From positions 1-64,000 of the forward strand of contig NZ_JAEULZ010000019.1 in NCBI RefSeq assembly GCF_016793485.1: a stretch of DNA of 64,000 nt, read 5' to 3'. The notes under the pieces were generated by a model. The model made no database searches and was not told the origin of the DNA. It was given only the letters and a program-made list of their open reading frames with translations. The position numbers and the translations under genes were made by a program. This DNA comes from Mesorhizobium sp. GTDB taxonomy: Bacteria; Pseudomonadota; Alphaproteobacteria; Rhizobiales; Rhizobiaceae. Below are positions 27,573 to 37,354 of this stretch, one piece after another (the stretch's first letter is position 1; every line of letters begins with the position of its first letter).

Positions 27573-28547
27573 ATGACGGAAATCCTCGAAACCCCGAAGC
27601 TCGTCACCGTTTTCGGCGGTTCCGGATTCATCGGCCGGCATGTGGTGCGCGCGCTGGCCAAGCGCGGTTACCTTATCCGCGTCGCGACCCGCCGCCCCGA
27701 GCTTTCGGGCCATGTCCAGCCGCTTGGCAATGTGGGCCAGATCCAGCCGGTGCAGGCCAATATCCGTGTGCCATGGTCGATCGAGCGGGCCGTCGAGGGC
27801 GCGGCCCATGTCATCAACCTCGTCGGCATCCTGCACCAGTCCGGCGCACAGAAGTTCGGCGCGGTGCAGGCTGTTGGCGCCAGGAACATCGCGGTCGCCG
27901 CCAAGGCAGCAGGCGCGAAGCTGACGCACGGTTCGGCCATAGGGGCCGATCTCGAATCCGATTCCGCATATGCGCGCACCAAGGCGGAAGGCGAAAAAGC
28001 CGTCCTCGAAACCGTTCCCGAAGCGGTGATCGTCCGTCCGTCCATCGTGTTCGGGCCGGAAGACCAGTTCTTCAACCGCTTCGCAGACATGGCGCGCTAT
28101 TCGCCGGTCCTGCCCCTGATCGGCGGCGGGAAGACGAAATTCCAGCCGGTTTTCGTCGGCGACGTCGCCGAAGCGATCGCGCGCTCGGTCGACGGCACCG
28201 TCAAGGGCGGCCGCATCTATGAACTCGGCGGTCCGAATGTGCTGACGTTCCGCGAATGCATGGAACAGATGCTGGAGATTATCGACCGCAAGCGCCTGCT
28301 GGTGCCGATGCCCTGGCTTGTTGCCGAGTTGCAGGCCGCGGTGCTCGAACTGCTTCCGAGGCCGCTTCTCACGCGCGACCAGGTTACCCTTCTGAAAAGC
28401 GACAACGTCGTTTCCCGCGAGGCCGAGGAAGGCCATCGCACGCTTGTCGGGATCGGCATCCAGCCGAAGTCGACCGCCGCCGTGCTGCCGAGCTATCTCT
28501 GGCGCTACCGCGCCGCCGGCCAGTTCACGCACAAGAGCGAGGCGTAG
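27573..28547 (+). CDS. NDUFA9-like NAD-dependent epimerase/dehydratase
   Basis: A 324-residue extended SDR of the complex I NDUFA9 family. The N-terminal nucleotide-binding motif is VFGGSGFIGRHVVRALAKRGY; further blocks are RRPELSGHVQPLGNVGQIQ, INLVGIL and RPSIVFGPEDQFFNRFA. In eukaryotes the homologue is an accessory complex I subunit; in alphaproteobacteria the gene is common but its reaction is unproven. No catalytic YxxxK is evident in the expected place; YARTKAEGE occurs (Tyr-x3-Lys). A short gap separates it from the TSUP gene. Confidence 0.88.
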   Translation: MTEILETPKLVTVFGGSGFIGRHVVRALAKRGYLIRVATRRPELSGHVQPLGNVGQIQPVQANIRVPWSIERAVEGAAHVINLVGILHQSGAQKFGAVQAVGARNIAVAAKAAGAKLTHGSAIGADLESDSAYARTKAEGEKAVLETVPEAVIVRPSIVFGPEDQFFNRFADMARYSPVLPLIGGGKTKFQPVFVGDVAEAIARSVDGTVKGGRIYELGGPNVLTFRECMEQMLEIIDRKRLLVPMPWLVAELQAAVLELLPRPLLTRDQVTLLKSDNVVSREAEEGHRTLVGIGIQPKSTAAVLPSYLWRYRAAGQFTHKSEA

Positions 28548-28564
28548 GGCCAGCGCCTGCCCCG

Positions 28565-29329
28565 ATGGAGACGGTCGCAGCGCTCCTGCCGTCCGGCCTG
28601 GAGCCCTGGGTTGCAGCTCTTCTTATCGTCGCCAGCGCATTCACCTCGGCGCTGACCGCCGCCTTCGGTATTGGCGGTGGCCTCGCCATGCTGGCGCTGA
28701 TGGGCGTCTTCTTTCCGGTCTCCGCGGTCATCCCCGTGCACGGCGCGGTGCAACTCGGCTCAAATTCTGGGCGCGCCTGGCATCAGCGCGCCCATGTCCG
28801 CATGGACGTAGCGAAACCCTTCATCGCCGGCAGCATCGTCGGCGCGGTGCTCGGCGTCTTTCTCGTCGTGCAGCTTCCCGACGCCTTGCTGAAGCTCCTG
28901 CTCGGCGGCTTCATCATCTTCCTGACCTGGGCGAAAATTCCGGGCATCGACCGGCTGACCCGGACAGGCCTCGCCATAGCCAGCGTCGGTCTTGCCATCC
29001 TCTCGATGATGGTCGGCGCAACCGGACCGCTGGTGGCGACGCTTTTCGCGCGCTTCTTCGAGAACGACCGCAAGGCGCTGATCGCCACCAGCGCGGTCGC
29101 CATGACGACCCAGCACCTGCTCAAGATCGTCGTCTTCGGGATCGCCGGCTTCGCCTTCCGGGAATGGATTCCGCTGGTCTGCGCAATGATCGTTTCAGGC
29201 TTTCTCGGCACCGTCTACGGCACGGCGCTGCTCGAGCGCATGCCGGAGGAAACCTTCCGCAGATGGTTCCGCATCGGCATCACGCTCTTGGGGCTGGACC
29301 TGCTGCGGCGCGGGCTGATGGGTATCTGA
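28565..29329 (+). CDS. TSUP-family (TauE/SafE) membrane permease
   Basis: A 254-residue membrane protein with about eight helices. The TSUP motif pairs are FTSALTAAFGIGGGLAMLALM in the first half and LSMMVGATGPLVATLF in the second. Members export sulfite, sulfonates or related organic anions. The start is ATG at 28565, 17 bases after the previous stop. No sulfur genes are adjacent, so the substrate is open. It ends convergently with uppP. Confidence 0.88.
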   Translation: METVAALLPSGLEPWVAALLIVASAFTSALTAAFGIGGGLAMLALMGVFFPVSAVIPVHGAVQLGSNSGRAWHQRAHVRMDVAKPFIAGSIVGAVLGVFLVVQLPDALLKLLLGGFIIFLTWAKIPGIDRLTRTGLAIASVGLAILSMMVGATGPLVATLFARFFENDRKALIATSAVAMTTQHLLKIVVFGIAGFAFREWIPLVCAMIVSGFLGTVYGTALLERMPEETFRRWFRIGITLLGLDLLRRGLMGI

Positions 29330-29337
29330 CGGGACCC

Positions 29338-30144
29338 TCAGCCCCAGATCAAGAGCGCGATCAGCCCCAGCGACCCGACGATCAGCCGCCACCAGGCGAA
29401 AAGCGCGAAGCCATGGCGCGACACGTAGTCCAGCAAGTGCTTGACCACCAGAACCGCCGACACGAAGGCCGCGACAAAGCCGACGGCTATGACTGGAATG
29501 TCCGCGGCCGAGAGCACGTCGTAGTTCTTGTAGAGGTCGTAGGCGAAGGCGCCGGCCATGGTCGGCATGGCGAGGAAAAAGGAAAACTCCGCAGCCGAGC
29601 GTTTGTCGGTCCCCAGCAAGAGCGCACCGACGATGGTCGAGCCTGAGCGCGACGTGCCGGGAACGAGCGCCAGGCACTGGAAAAGGCCGATCTTCAGGCA
29701 GAGCGACAGCGGATAGTCCATGACATCATGGAATTTCGGCTTCAGCTCCAGCTTGTCGATCCAGAGCAGCACGAGCCCGCCGAGGATCAGCATGATGCAG
29801 ATCAACATGGGCGTCTCGAAGAGTATGGTCTTGATGAACCCATACGCCAGCACGCCGAGCAAGGCCGCCGGCAGGAAGGCAATCAGCACGCCGAGAACGA
29901 AGCGCCGCGTGCGGCCGTCGCTCGGAAAATCGACCAGGAGCTTGACGAGGCGATGGAAATAAACGGTCAGGATCGCCAGGATCGCGCCGAACTGGATCAG
30001 AATCTCGAAAGCCTTGCCGGTCGACTCAAATCCCAGGAAATGTCCGGCCAGCAATATGTGTCCGGTCGAAGACACCGGGATGAATTCGGTCAGCCCTTCG
30101 AGCAGGCCGAGCACGAGAGCGTCGAAAAGTGTCTGGTTTTCCAT
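29338..30144 (-). CDS. uppP: Undecaprenyl-diphosphate phosphatase
   Basis: Recycles the lipid carrier for peptidoglycan by removing phosphate from undecaprenyl diphosphate at the membrane. The 268-residue protein has both family motifs: [14 protein letters not shown] near residues 16-29 and PGTSRSGST in the centre, with about eight helices. ATG at 30144 begins the conserved sequence; two codons just upstream are possible but not conserved. Absence of competing paralogues in this window gives no clue about redundancy. Confidence 0.95.
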   Translation of the reverse strand: MENQTLFDALVLGLLEGLTEFIPVSSTGHILLAGHFLGFESTGKAFEILIQFGAILAILTVYFHRLVKLLVDFPSDGRTRRFVLGVLIAFLPAALLGVLAYGFIKTILFETPMLICIMLILGGLVLLWIDKLELKPKFHDVMDYPLSLCLKIGLFQCLALVPGTSRSGSTIVGALLLGTDKRSAAEFSFFLAMPTMAGAFAYDLYKNYDVLSAADIPVIAVGFVAAFVSAVLVVKHLLDYVSRHGFALFAWWRLIVGSLGLIALLIWG

Positions 30145-30305
30145 ATATTGCCGCAATCTCCGGGAAGCGGTCGCTCTTGCTTGTCACGGCGCGGAACCCG
30201 CCCTATAGGTCGGGCGGGCCGTGGCGACCCTGAATCGGGGGTACTCAACTTTTAGCGTTCGAGCCTCCGCGAGGCCAGACGCATTTTCAGTTCATACGCG
30301 GGATC

Positions 30306-30998
30306 ATGCTTACGCTCTTCCACCATCCGATGTTTGCCACCTGCCGCTTCGTCCGCCTTGCCTTCGGCGAGTTCAACGAGGAATTGGCCCTGATCGAGGA
30401 AAAGCCTTGGACGCGGCGCAAGGAATTCCTCGCGCTCAACGCCGCCGGCACGCTGCCGGTGCTGCTGGCCGAGGGCGACGTGCCGATCATCGGGGCCAAT
30501 GTCATCGCCGAGTATCTCGACGAGACGCGCGGCGCCCTGAAGCGCGACCGCCGGCTGCTTGCCGAAGACCCGATGGATCGCGCCGAGATTCGCCGGCTGG
30601 CGGACTGGTATCTGGTCAAGACCGAGGGCGAGGTCACCCGCCATCTGGTGCGCGAGCGCGTGCTGAAGCCATTGATGCCCGAGGCGCTCGGCGGCGGTTC
30701 GCCCGATTCGGCAGCCATCCGCGCCGCCCGCGCCAATGTGCGCCAACACATGAAATACACCAACTGGCTGGCCGGCACGCGCCACTGGCTTGCAGGGCCG
30801 CGCATCACCTATGCCGACCTCGCGGCAGCAGCCTCGCTCTCGATCCTCGACTATCTCGGCGAGATCGACTGGAGCGGCCACAACGCTGCGCGCGAGTGGT
30901 ACACGCGCATGAAGTCGCGTCCCTCCTTCCGGCCGCTCCTCGCCGACCGAGTCCGGGGCCTATCCCCCGTTGCCCACTATGCGGACCTCGATTTCTAG
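30306..30998 (+). CDS. fzlA: GST-fold cell-division protein, FzlA-like
   Basis: A 230-residue glutathione-transferase-like protein. It has an N-terminal thioredoxin-like half ([36 protein letters not shown]) and a helical C-terminal half ending in HYADLDF, the conserved tail of FzlA. FzlA in Caulobacter and Agrobacterium binds curved FtsZ filaments and is needed for constriction. The uppP-fzlA-queG order recurs in Rhizobiales as far as I recall. The fzlA stop overlaps the queG start. A generic GST is the alternative. Confidence 0.75.
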   Translation: MLTLFHHPMFATCRFVRLAFGEFNEELALIEEKPWTRRKEFLALNAAGTLPVLLAEGDVPIIGANVIAEYLDETRGALKRDRRLLAEDPMDRAEIRRLADWYLVKTEGEVTRHLVRERVLKPLMPEALGGGSPDSAAIRAARANVRQHMKYTNWLAGTRHWLAGPRITYADLAAAASLSILDYLGEIDWSGHNAAREWYTRMKSRPSFRPLLADRVRGLSPVAHYADLDF

Positions 30999-32157
30999 CG
31001 CGGCAAAGCCCGAAAGGCCCGCGCGCCGCGAAACGCTGCGCCAGATGATCGACCGCGAGGCAGCACGTGCCGGCTTCGAGGCCGTTGCCGTCACCCGGCC
31101 TGATTCGATTCCGCTGGCGCCGGAAAGGCTCAGGCAGTTCGTCGCCGAGCGCTTTCACGGCTCCATGGAGTGGATGGAAGAGACACTGGAGCGGCGTGCA
31201 GACCCGCGCGTGCTGTGGCCGGAGGTCCGCTCGGTCATCGTGCTCGCGATGAACTACGGCCCCGACCACGACCCGCGCGACCTGCTCGCCAAACGGGAGC
31301 GCGGGGCGATCTCCGTCTATGCACGCAACCGGGACTATCACGACATCGTCAAAGGCAGGCTGAAGGAGATGGCCGGCCGCATCGCCTCCCGCACCGGCGA
31401 GGACGTGAAGGTGTTCGTGGATACCGCGCCTGTCATGGAAAAGCCGCTGGCCGAAGCCGCCGGCATCGGCTGGCAGGGAAAGCACACCAATCTCGTCAGC
31501 CGCGAATTCGGTTCATGGCTCTTCCTCGGCTCGATCTTCACCACCGCCGAGATCGAACCTGACGAGGCCGAGATCGACCATTGCGGCTCCTGCCGGGCTT
31601 GCCTCGACGCCTGCCCGACGGCAGCCTTTCCTGCACCCTATCGGCTCGATGCGCGCCGCTGCATCTCCTACCTGACTATCGAGAACAAAGGCCCTATCCC
31701 GCTCGAATTCCGCGAAGCCGTCGGCAACCGCGTCTACGGCTGCGACGACTGCCTCGCCGCATGCCCGTGGAACAAATTCGCGAGAGTGGCGTCCGAGGCG
31801 AAGCTCATTGCCCGCAACGACCTGCGCGAGCCCCGCCTCGCCGACCTGCTCGACCTCGACGATGCGGCGTTCCGGGCGCTGTTCTCAGGCTCGCCAGTCA
31901 AGCGCATCGGCCGCGACCGTTTTCTACGCAATGTGCTGGTCGCGGCAGGCAATTCCGGCGATGCGGCGCTCGTCCCCCGGTGCCAAGCGTTGCTCGACGA
32001 TGCATCGCCACTGGTGCGCGGCGCGGCGGTCTGGGCCCTGTCCCGACTGCTGCCGGGGCCTGAACTGGGCGAACTCGCCTCCAATTTCCACGAAACCGAT
32101 GCGTCGGTGCTTGCCGAATGGCGGGCCGCGATGCCGGAAAAAGCAGCCATCGCATGA
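30979..32157 (+). CDS. queG: Epoxyqueuosine reductase
   Basis: Performs the last step of queuosine synthesis in tRNA, using cobalamin and two [4Fe-4S] clusters. The 392-residue protein holds the clusters in [12 protein letters not shown] and [13 protein letters not shown], and the QueG block [29 protein letters not shown]-like tail follows. I take the ATG at 30979, overlapping fzlA by 20 bases; a TTG nine bases upstream is possible. Its stop overlaps the next ATG, so the three genes form one transcript. Confidence 0.95.
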   Translation: MRTSISSAAKPERPARRETLRQMIDREAARAGFEAVAVTRPDSIPLAPERLRQFVAERFHGSMEWMEETLERRADPRVLWPEVRSVIVLAMNYGPDHDPRDLLAKRERGAISVYARNRDYHDIVKGRLKEMAGRIASRTGEDVKVFVDTAPVMEKPLAEAAGIGWQGKHTNLVSREFGSWLFLGSIFTTAEIEPDEAEIDHCGSCRACLDACPTAAFPAPYRLDARRCISYLTIENKGPIPLEFREAVGNRVYGCDDCLAACPWNKFARVASEAKLIARNDLREPRLADLLDLDDAAFRALFSGSPVKRIGRDRFLRNVLVAAGNSGDAALVPRCQALLDDASPLVRGAAVWALSRLLPGPELGELASNFHETDASVLAEWRAAMPEKAAIA

Positions 32158-33071
32158 GCCAGAGCTTTCTCGTCTTCGGCGCCGGTTATTCCGGCAAAGC
32201 CTTTGCAGCAGCCCGCATCGACCCGGCGATCCGCATCTTCGGCACCACGCGATCGCCGGACAAATTCAATGCCCTGCGCGCCGTCGGCATCGAGCCGCTC
32301 CAGTTCGACGGTCTTGCCTTTTCCCCTGACCTGCTCGCCGAACTGCAACGCGCGACCCACATCATAATCTCCACCGCGCCGGACGATGGCGGCGACCCGG
32401 TGCTGGAAATCGCGAGCGATCGCATCCGCGACCTCGCGCCTCGCCTGCGCTGGATCGGATATCTCTCGACCGTCGGCGTTTATGGAAACTACGACGGCAA
32501 CTGGGTCGATGAGACTGCCGAATGCCGGCCCGTGTCGCGTCGATCCGTGCTGCGTGTCGAAGCCGAGCAGCAGTGGCTGGCCGTCGGCGAAGCAGCCGGC
32601 ATCCCGGTCGCAGTGCTTCGTCTCTCCGGCATCTACGGCCCGGGTCGCAACGCCTTCGTCAACCTGACCAACGGCACCGCCAAGCGCCTCATCAAGCCCG
32701 GACAGGTGTTCAACCGCATCCATGCGGCCGACATCGCCGGCGCGCTCTGGCTCCTGTCCGCCAGCGATCTCGGCGGGATTTTCAACGTCACCGACGACCT
32801 GCCGGCGCCGCCGCAGGACGTGGTCGCCTACGCCGCCGCGCTGATGGGTGTCGAGCCGCCGTCCGAAGTTCCCTTCGACGCCGCCCAACTTTCGCCCATG
32901 GCGCGGTCTTTCTATGGCGAGAACAAGCGCGTCTCCAACGCGGCGATCAAGGCAGTGGGATACCGCTTCCGCTACCCGGATTACCGCTCCGCCTTCGACG
33001 CGATGTGGAAGGAAGGAAACTGGGCGGGCGAAGGTACGGGGGACGCCAGGAGCCCGATGAAACGGTCGTGA
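32154..33071 (+). CDS. Extended SDR, NAD-dependent epimerase-like
   Basis: A 305-residue protein with a short Rossmann motif ([12 protein letters not shown]), then [30 protein letters not shown] and [15 protein letters not shown]. It fits the YeeZ-like SDR group often found after queG in alphaproteobacteria. Reaction is unknown. ATG at 32154 overlaps the queG stop (ATGA). The last 15 residues are Arg/Ser-rich and not conserved. Confidence 0.85.
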   Translation: MSQSFLVFGAGYSGKAFAAARIDPAIRIFGTTRSPDKFNALRAVGIEPLQFDGLAFSPDLLAELQRATHIIISTAPDDGGDPVLEIASDRIRDLAPRLRWIGYLSTVGVYGNYDGNWVDETAECRPVSRRSVLRVEAEQQWLAVGEAAGIPVAVLRLSGIYGPGRNAFVNLTNGTAKRLIKPGQVFNRIHAADIAGALWLLSASDLGGIFNVTDDLPAPPQDVVAYAAALMGVEPPSEVPFDAAQLSPMARSFYGENKRVSNAAIKAVGYRFRYPDYRSAFDAMWKEGNWAGEGTGDARSPMKRS

Positions 33072-33173
33072 TCGAAGCGCGGCGGGGAAAATGCTATGAT
33101 TCGGCGGTGCGGGAAATTTACTGTCAGGTAACTATCAAAGCCCAGGGTCGGGTCTAGAAGCTGGGGACAGCCC

Positions 33174-34250
33174 ATGATGACCATGCTCAAATCAGCGCTG
33201 AAGCTCGCCGCGATGGCTGTAGTCGCCTTTGCCCTGTCGGGTATCGAGGCGCCGCGGGCGGGTGCGGAAGAACTCGCCAAGAACCTGTTCGGCAACGAGA
33301 AGCTGCCGGCCGCTCTCCCTGCGAAATCCTACGGCTTCTACTCCAAGGGCTGTTTCTCCGGCGGCGTCGCCATCCCGACGGACGGGCCGACATGGCAGGC
33401 GATGCGCCTGTCCAGAAACCGCCGCTGGGGGCACCCGGCCCTTGTCTCCGTGATCGAGAGGCTTTCGCGTGACGCCGCGGAGAAAGACGGTTGGCCGGGC
33501 CTTCTCATCGGCGATCTGTCGCAGCCGCGCGGCGGACCGATGCTGACGGGCCACGCCTCGCACCAGATCGGTCTCGACGCCGACATCTGGCTGACCCCGA
33601 TGCCTCGCCGGACGCTGACGGCGCAGGAGCGCGAGGACATCAGCGCCGTCTCCGTCATCAAGAAGAAGGGACTGACGGTCGACGAGAAGATATGGACGCC
33701 GGAGCACCTGCGGCTTCTGCGCCGTGCTGCGAGCTACCCCGAGGTCGAGCGCATCCTCGTCCATCCCGGGATCAAGAAGAAGCTTTGCGACACCGTGAAG
33801 GGTGACCGCTTCTGGCTGCGCAAGATCCGTCCCTTCTGGGGTCACGACTATCATTTCCATCTTCGCATCGGTTGCCAGCCCGGCTCGACGGGATGCAAGG
33901 AGCAGGCCGCGACCGCGCCGGGTGACGGTTGCGATGAGTCGCTCGCCTGGTGGTTCACCGATGAGCCGTGGCGCCCCAACCAGAACCCCGACGCGCCCAA
34001 GGCGCGCGATGTGATGAAGATGTCCGCCCTGCCGAAGGAATGCCGCATGGTGCTCGACGCACCGTCGCCTGAATCGGAAATGGCGGCGACGTTCAAGGGT
34101 GGTGGCGGGTCCAATACGTCAATCACCGCGGTCATTGACCAGGCGGACACCATCGTTCCGAAAACGCCCGCGGAAGCAATCGGCGCAAACGCCTATCTTC
34201 CCGCAGACGGCGTCGCCGTGCCGCTGCCGGAGCAGCGTCCCCAGGAGTAG
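33174..34250 (+). CDS. mepA: Penicillin-insensitive murein endopeptidase
   Basis: A 358-residue periplasmic LAS metallopeptidase that cuts D-Ala-mDAP cross-links in peptidoglycan. A signal peptide spans residues 1-31. Zinc ligands lie in TGHASHQIGLDADIWL and in GHDYHFHLRI; conserved Cys residues (SKGCFSGG, IGCQPGSTGCK, ECRMV) probably form disulfides as in E. coli MepA. The tail after residue 280 is long and low in complexity. Two consecutive ATGs (MMTM) are possible starts; the first is given. Confidence 0.94.
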   Translation: MMTMLKSALKLAAMAVVAFALSGIEAPRAGAEELAKNLFGNEKLPAALPAKSYGFYSKGCFSGGVAIPTDGPTWQAMRLSRNRRWGHPALVSVIERLSRDAAEKDGWPGLLIGDLSQPRGGPMLTGHASHQIGLDADIWLTPMPRRTLTAQEREDISAVSVIKKKGLTVDEKIWTPEHLRLLRRAASYPEVERILVHPGIKKKLCDTVKGDRFWLRKIRPFWGHDYHFHLRIGCQPGSTGCKEQAATAPGDGCDESLAWWFTDEPWRPNQNPDAPKARDVMKMSALPKECRMVLDAPSPESEMAATFKGGGGSNTSITAVIDQADTIVPKTPAEAIGANAYLPADGVAVPLPEQRPQE

Positions 34251-34419
34251 CAGCCTGCTACACACCACGGGCTGACGATTTTGCAGCTCATCGTCGCCTG
34301 CAGGCTTGTCAAACTTCGCCGATTGTCATTCTTATCTCGCGATTGAGGAAAGATGCGCGGAGCCAGGCAGGCCGCCATCGCGAATGCGGCCCGTCGGGTC
34401 GGGAGAATGGGAGGACTTC

Positions 34420-35337
34420 ATGCCGGCACACGACTACGAGATTCTGGACCCTCGCTTCAAGAAACTGATCAATGGCAACGCGGGAGTCCGCCGGCTCTAC
34501 ACGGGCTGCCAGTGGGCCGAAGGCCCGGCATGGTTCGCCGCCGGACGTTATCTCGTCTGGTCGGATATCCCGAACAATCGCATCCTGCGCTATGACGAGA
34601 CGGACGGCGGGGTCAGCGTGTTCAGGCAGCCCTCCGGCAACACCAACGGCCACACCGTCGACCGGCAGGGGCGGCTCATCTCCTGCGAGCACGGCGGACG
34701 GCGCGTCAGCCGCACGGAGTTTGACGGCTCGATCACGACGATCGCCGACAACTGGCAGGGCAAGCGGCTGAATTCGCCGAACGACGTGGTGGTGAAGTCC
34801 GACGGCTCTATCTGGTTTACCGACCCGGCCTACGGCATAGACTCCGATTACGAGGGAAACCAATCCGAGAGCGAGATCGGTCGCTGTAACGTCTACCGCG
34901 TCGATCCCGGCACCGGAAAGGTCGATGCCGTCATCACCGACATGGAGAGGCCAAACGGCATTGCCTTCTCGCTCGACGAATCGACGCTCTACGTCGCGGA
35001 CACCGGCGCCACGCACGTCGAAGGCCATCCGGCGCATATCGTCGCCTACAAGGTGGCGGCGAACGGCAAGAAGGTGAGCGGTGGCAAGCCATTCGCCACG
35101 TGCACGGCAGGACTTTTCGATGGCTTCCGCCTCGACGAGCAGGGTCACATCTGGGCCAGCGCGGCGGACGGCGTCCACTGCTACGCGCCCGACGGGACGC
35201 TGATCGGCAAGGTCAACGTGCCGGAAGTGGTGGCCAACCTCTGCTTCGGCGGGTCGAAGCGCAACGACCTCTACATCACCGGCACGACGTCGCTCTATAT
35301 GGTGCGCTTGATGGTGAACGGCGCCAAGACGTACTGA
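34420..35337 (+). CDS. SMP-30/gluconolactonase-family sugar lactonase
   Basis: A 305-residue six-bladed beta-propeller lactonase. Diagnostic blocks are EGPAWFAAGRYLVWSDIPNNRILRY, GNTNGHTVDRQGRLISCEHGGRRVSR, LNSPNDVVVKSDGSIWFTDPAYGI and the metal ligand regions ERPNGIAFS and DGFRLDEQGHIWAS. It hydrolyses aldonolactones in the cytoplasm; the sugar cannot be told. The start at 34420 has GGGAGG five bases upstream. A terminator follows directly, so it is a single-gene unit. Confidence 0.92.
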   Translation: MPAHDYEILDPRFKKLINGNAGVRRLYTGCQWAEGPAWFAAGRYLVWSDIPNNRILRYDETDGGVSVFRQPSGNTNGHTVDRQGRLISCEHGGRRVSRTEFDGSITTIADNWQGKRLNSPNDVVVKSDGSIWFTDPAYGIDSDYEGNQSESEIGRCNVYRVDPGTGKVDAVITDMERPNGIAFSLDESTLYVADTGATHVEGHPAHIVAYKVAANGKKVSGGKPFATCTAGLFDGFRLDEQGHIWASAADGVHCYAPDGTLIGKVNVPEVVANLCFGGSKRNDLYITGTTSLYMVRLMVNGAKTY

Positions 35338-35358
35338 CGGGCGACATCTTTTCCAGGA

Positions 35359-35383
35359 GGGCGGGTTTGGAACCCGCCCTTTC
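35359..35383 (+). terminator. Hairpin terminator after lactonase gene
   Basis: Nine-base stem GGGCGGGTT / AACCCGCCC with a three-base loop and a short TTT tail, 21 bases after the lactonase stop and just upstream of the DedA start. Confidence 0.75.
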
Positions 35384-35395
35384 GACAAGGCAGGA

Positions 35396-35986
35396 ATGTC
35401 CGAAACAATCCACTCCCTGATCGAGCAGTACGGGCTGATCGCTGTCTTTGTCGGCTGCGTCGCCGAAGGCGAAACCGCTGCCATTCTCGCCGGCTTCTTT
35501 TCGCACCAGGGCGTGTTTGTGCCCTGGCAGGCCTTTCTCGCCGTGTTCCTTGGCGCCTTTGGTGGCGACGCGGCATTTTTCCTGGCCGGTCGCCGCTTTG
35601 CCGACAGGCCCTTCGTGACCAGGCTGCGGCAGCGGCCGGGTTTCGACCGCGCCTTCGACATGCTGCATCGCCACCCCGCGCTCTATGTCATCGGCAACCG
35701 CTATGCCTATGGCTTTCGTCTCGTGGGCGGCGTCGCCGCAGGCCTCTCCACCATTCCGGTCATGACCTTCATCGTGCTCAATGCCATCTCGGCCGTCATC
35801 TGGACGTTCCTGTTCGGCGGCATCGGCTATGTCTTCGGCCTCGGAGCCGAACAACTGCTCGGCGATGAGCTCTACAAGCATGAGCGCCTGCTCGTCGCGC
35901 TCGGGATCGGCCTCTTGATGGGTCTCGCCGGTTGGTTCGCCGCGCATCATCTCAGCCGGCGCATGGCCAACAAGAACAAGACCTGA
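35396..35986 (+). CDS. DedA-family membrane protein
   Basis: A 196-residue inner-membrane protein of the DedA/SNARE-associated family, which includes undecaprenyl-phosphate flippases. It has the typical GCVAEGETAAILAGFF opening helix, FGGDAAFFLAGRRFADRPF and the conserved HPALYVIGNRYAYGFRLVGG arginine-bearing motif, and about five helices. Substrate is inferred from the family only. Confidence 0.9.
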   Translation: MSETIHSLIEQYGLIAVFVGCVAEGETAAILAGFFSHQGVFVPWQAFLAVFLGAFGGDAAFFLAGRRFADRPFVTRLRQRPGFDRAFDMLHRHPALYVIGNRYAYGFRLVGGVAAGLSTIPVMTFIVLNAISAVIWTFLFGGIGYVFGLGAEQLLGDELYKHERLLVALGIGLLMGLAGWFAAHHLSRRMANKNKT

Positions 35987-36064
35987 TGAACGCAAAAACA
36001 CCCGTCGCGGCGGGAAAGCCTTTGGTGTAAGTCTGCCGCGTTCAGGCATCATCCAGAGCAATTC

Positions 36065-37171
36065 ATGGTTCTCGGTCGACGCGCGGCGGCGCACTACGCC
36101 CTCCCGCTAGCCACGCTCGGGCTGGCGGTCTTTCTTCAACTGGGCCTCCTGTCGGCCCGCAACGCCGTGTTGCCGCTGCGCATTGTGCTGACAGGCCTGG
36201 CGATCGGGCTTGTCTTTGCCACCGTGTTCGCAGCGCTTCATCATGCCGAAACGATCGCCCACCGCATCGGCGAACCCTACGGCACGCTGGTGCTTACCTT
36301 CGCAGTTACAAGCATAGAGGTCTCCGTCATCGTCGCGGTCATGCTGCACGGGGATGACAATCCCGAGGTGGCGCGCGAGTCCGTGTTCTCCACCTGCATG
36401 ATCATCCTGGCGGGCGTTATCGGCATCTGCCTGACGCTGGGCGGGCTTCGGCACAGGCACCAGGAGCTCAAGCGGCAGGGCACCAATGCCTATCTGGCCA
36501 TGCTGACGGCTCTGGCGGTCCTCACGCTGGTGATGCCGAATTACACGCTCTCCGCCAGCTCGGGCGCCTTTTACGGCGCGCAGCTCGGGTTGGTCAGCGT
36601 CCTGTGCATCCTGCTTTACGGCAGCTTCGTCTACGCACAGGCCGGCCTTCACCGCGAGGATTTCGTCGAGGAATTCATCGGGCCCGAGCGCCGAAAGGAG
36701 ATCATCGGCAAGCAGTCCATCGCGGGCAACGTGCTCTTCCTGCTCATCGGGCTGGCGGGCGTCGTTCTGCTCGCCGAGGATATCGCCGCCGGAATTGAGG
36801 ACGCGCTTGTCGCGCTCGAACTGCCGCAGGCGGAGGCCATCGTTGGCGCATTCATCGCAACCATGGTCCTGATGCCGGAAGCGCTCGCCGCTATCCGCGC
36901 CTCGATGGACAACCAGTTGCAGCGCAGCCTCAATATCGCGCTGGGCTCCGCCTGCGCGACAATCGGAATGACGGTGCCTGCCGTGACCGTCGTTAGCCTG
37001 ATGACGGGCAAGCAGCTCACCCTGGGGCTTGGGCCAGGCGATACGGTGCTTCTGTTGCTGGCGATCGGCGTCAGCACACTGAGCTTTGGCACGGGACGCA
37101 CGACCTATCTGACCGGCCTCGTCCACCTCGTCATCTTCGTCGCCTATGTCTTTCTCATCTTCTTCCCCTGA
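36065..37171 (+). CDS. chaA: ChaA-type calcium/proton antiporter
   Basis: A 368-residue CaCA-superfamily protein with two inverted repeats. Repeat 1 has HHAETIAHRIGEPYGTLVLTFAVTSIEVSVIV with the ion-binding Glu; repeat 2 has ALVALELPQAEAIVGAFIATMVLMPEALAAIRA. These are the ChaA motifs for Ca(Na)/H exchange at the inner membrane, giving alkaline and salt tolerance. It is a single gene with no regulator nearby. Confidence 0.88.
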   Translation: MVLGRRAAAHYALPLATLGLAVFLQLGLLSARNAVLPLRIVLTGLAIGLVFATVFAALHHAETIAHRIGEPYGTLVLTFAVTSIEVSVIVAVMLHGDDNPEVARESVFSTCMIILAGVIGICLTLGGLRHRHQELKRQGTNAYLAMLTALAVLTLVMPNYTLSASSGAFYGAQLGLVSVLCILLYGSFVYAQAGLHREDFVEEFIGPERRKEIIGKQSIAGNVLFLLIGLAGVVLLAEDIAAGIEDALVALELPQAEAIVGAFIATMVLMPEALAAIRASMDNQLQRSLNIALGSACATIGMTVPAVTVVSLMTGKQLTLGLGPGDTVLLLLAIGVSTLSFGTGRTTYLTGLVHLVIFVAYVFLIFFP

Positions 37172-37354
37172 CTGGAACGCCATTCCGCCCAGGAGGCCGA
37201 AATTTGAAGTCGCGAAAATCCGGACAGCAAAAACGGTAGTTACGTAGTACAGAATTCTAATATTCGACGCTCATTGGGTGAACGATACCTCTGTCGCCGC
37301 GACAGCCTTGGCTAGATTTCGGCCAAACCAGCCAAAGCCCCAGCGGAGCATCCC
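37172..37354 (+). promoter_or_regulatory. Upstream region of the sulfate transporter operon
   Basis: A 183-base gap, AT-rich around 37230-37265 (TAGTTACGTAGTACAGAATTCTAATATTC), likely holds the promoter of the sbp operon. No assured -35/-10 pair or CysB-like site could be assigned. Confidence 0.35.
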
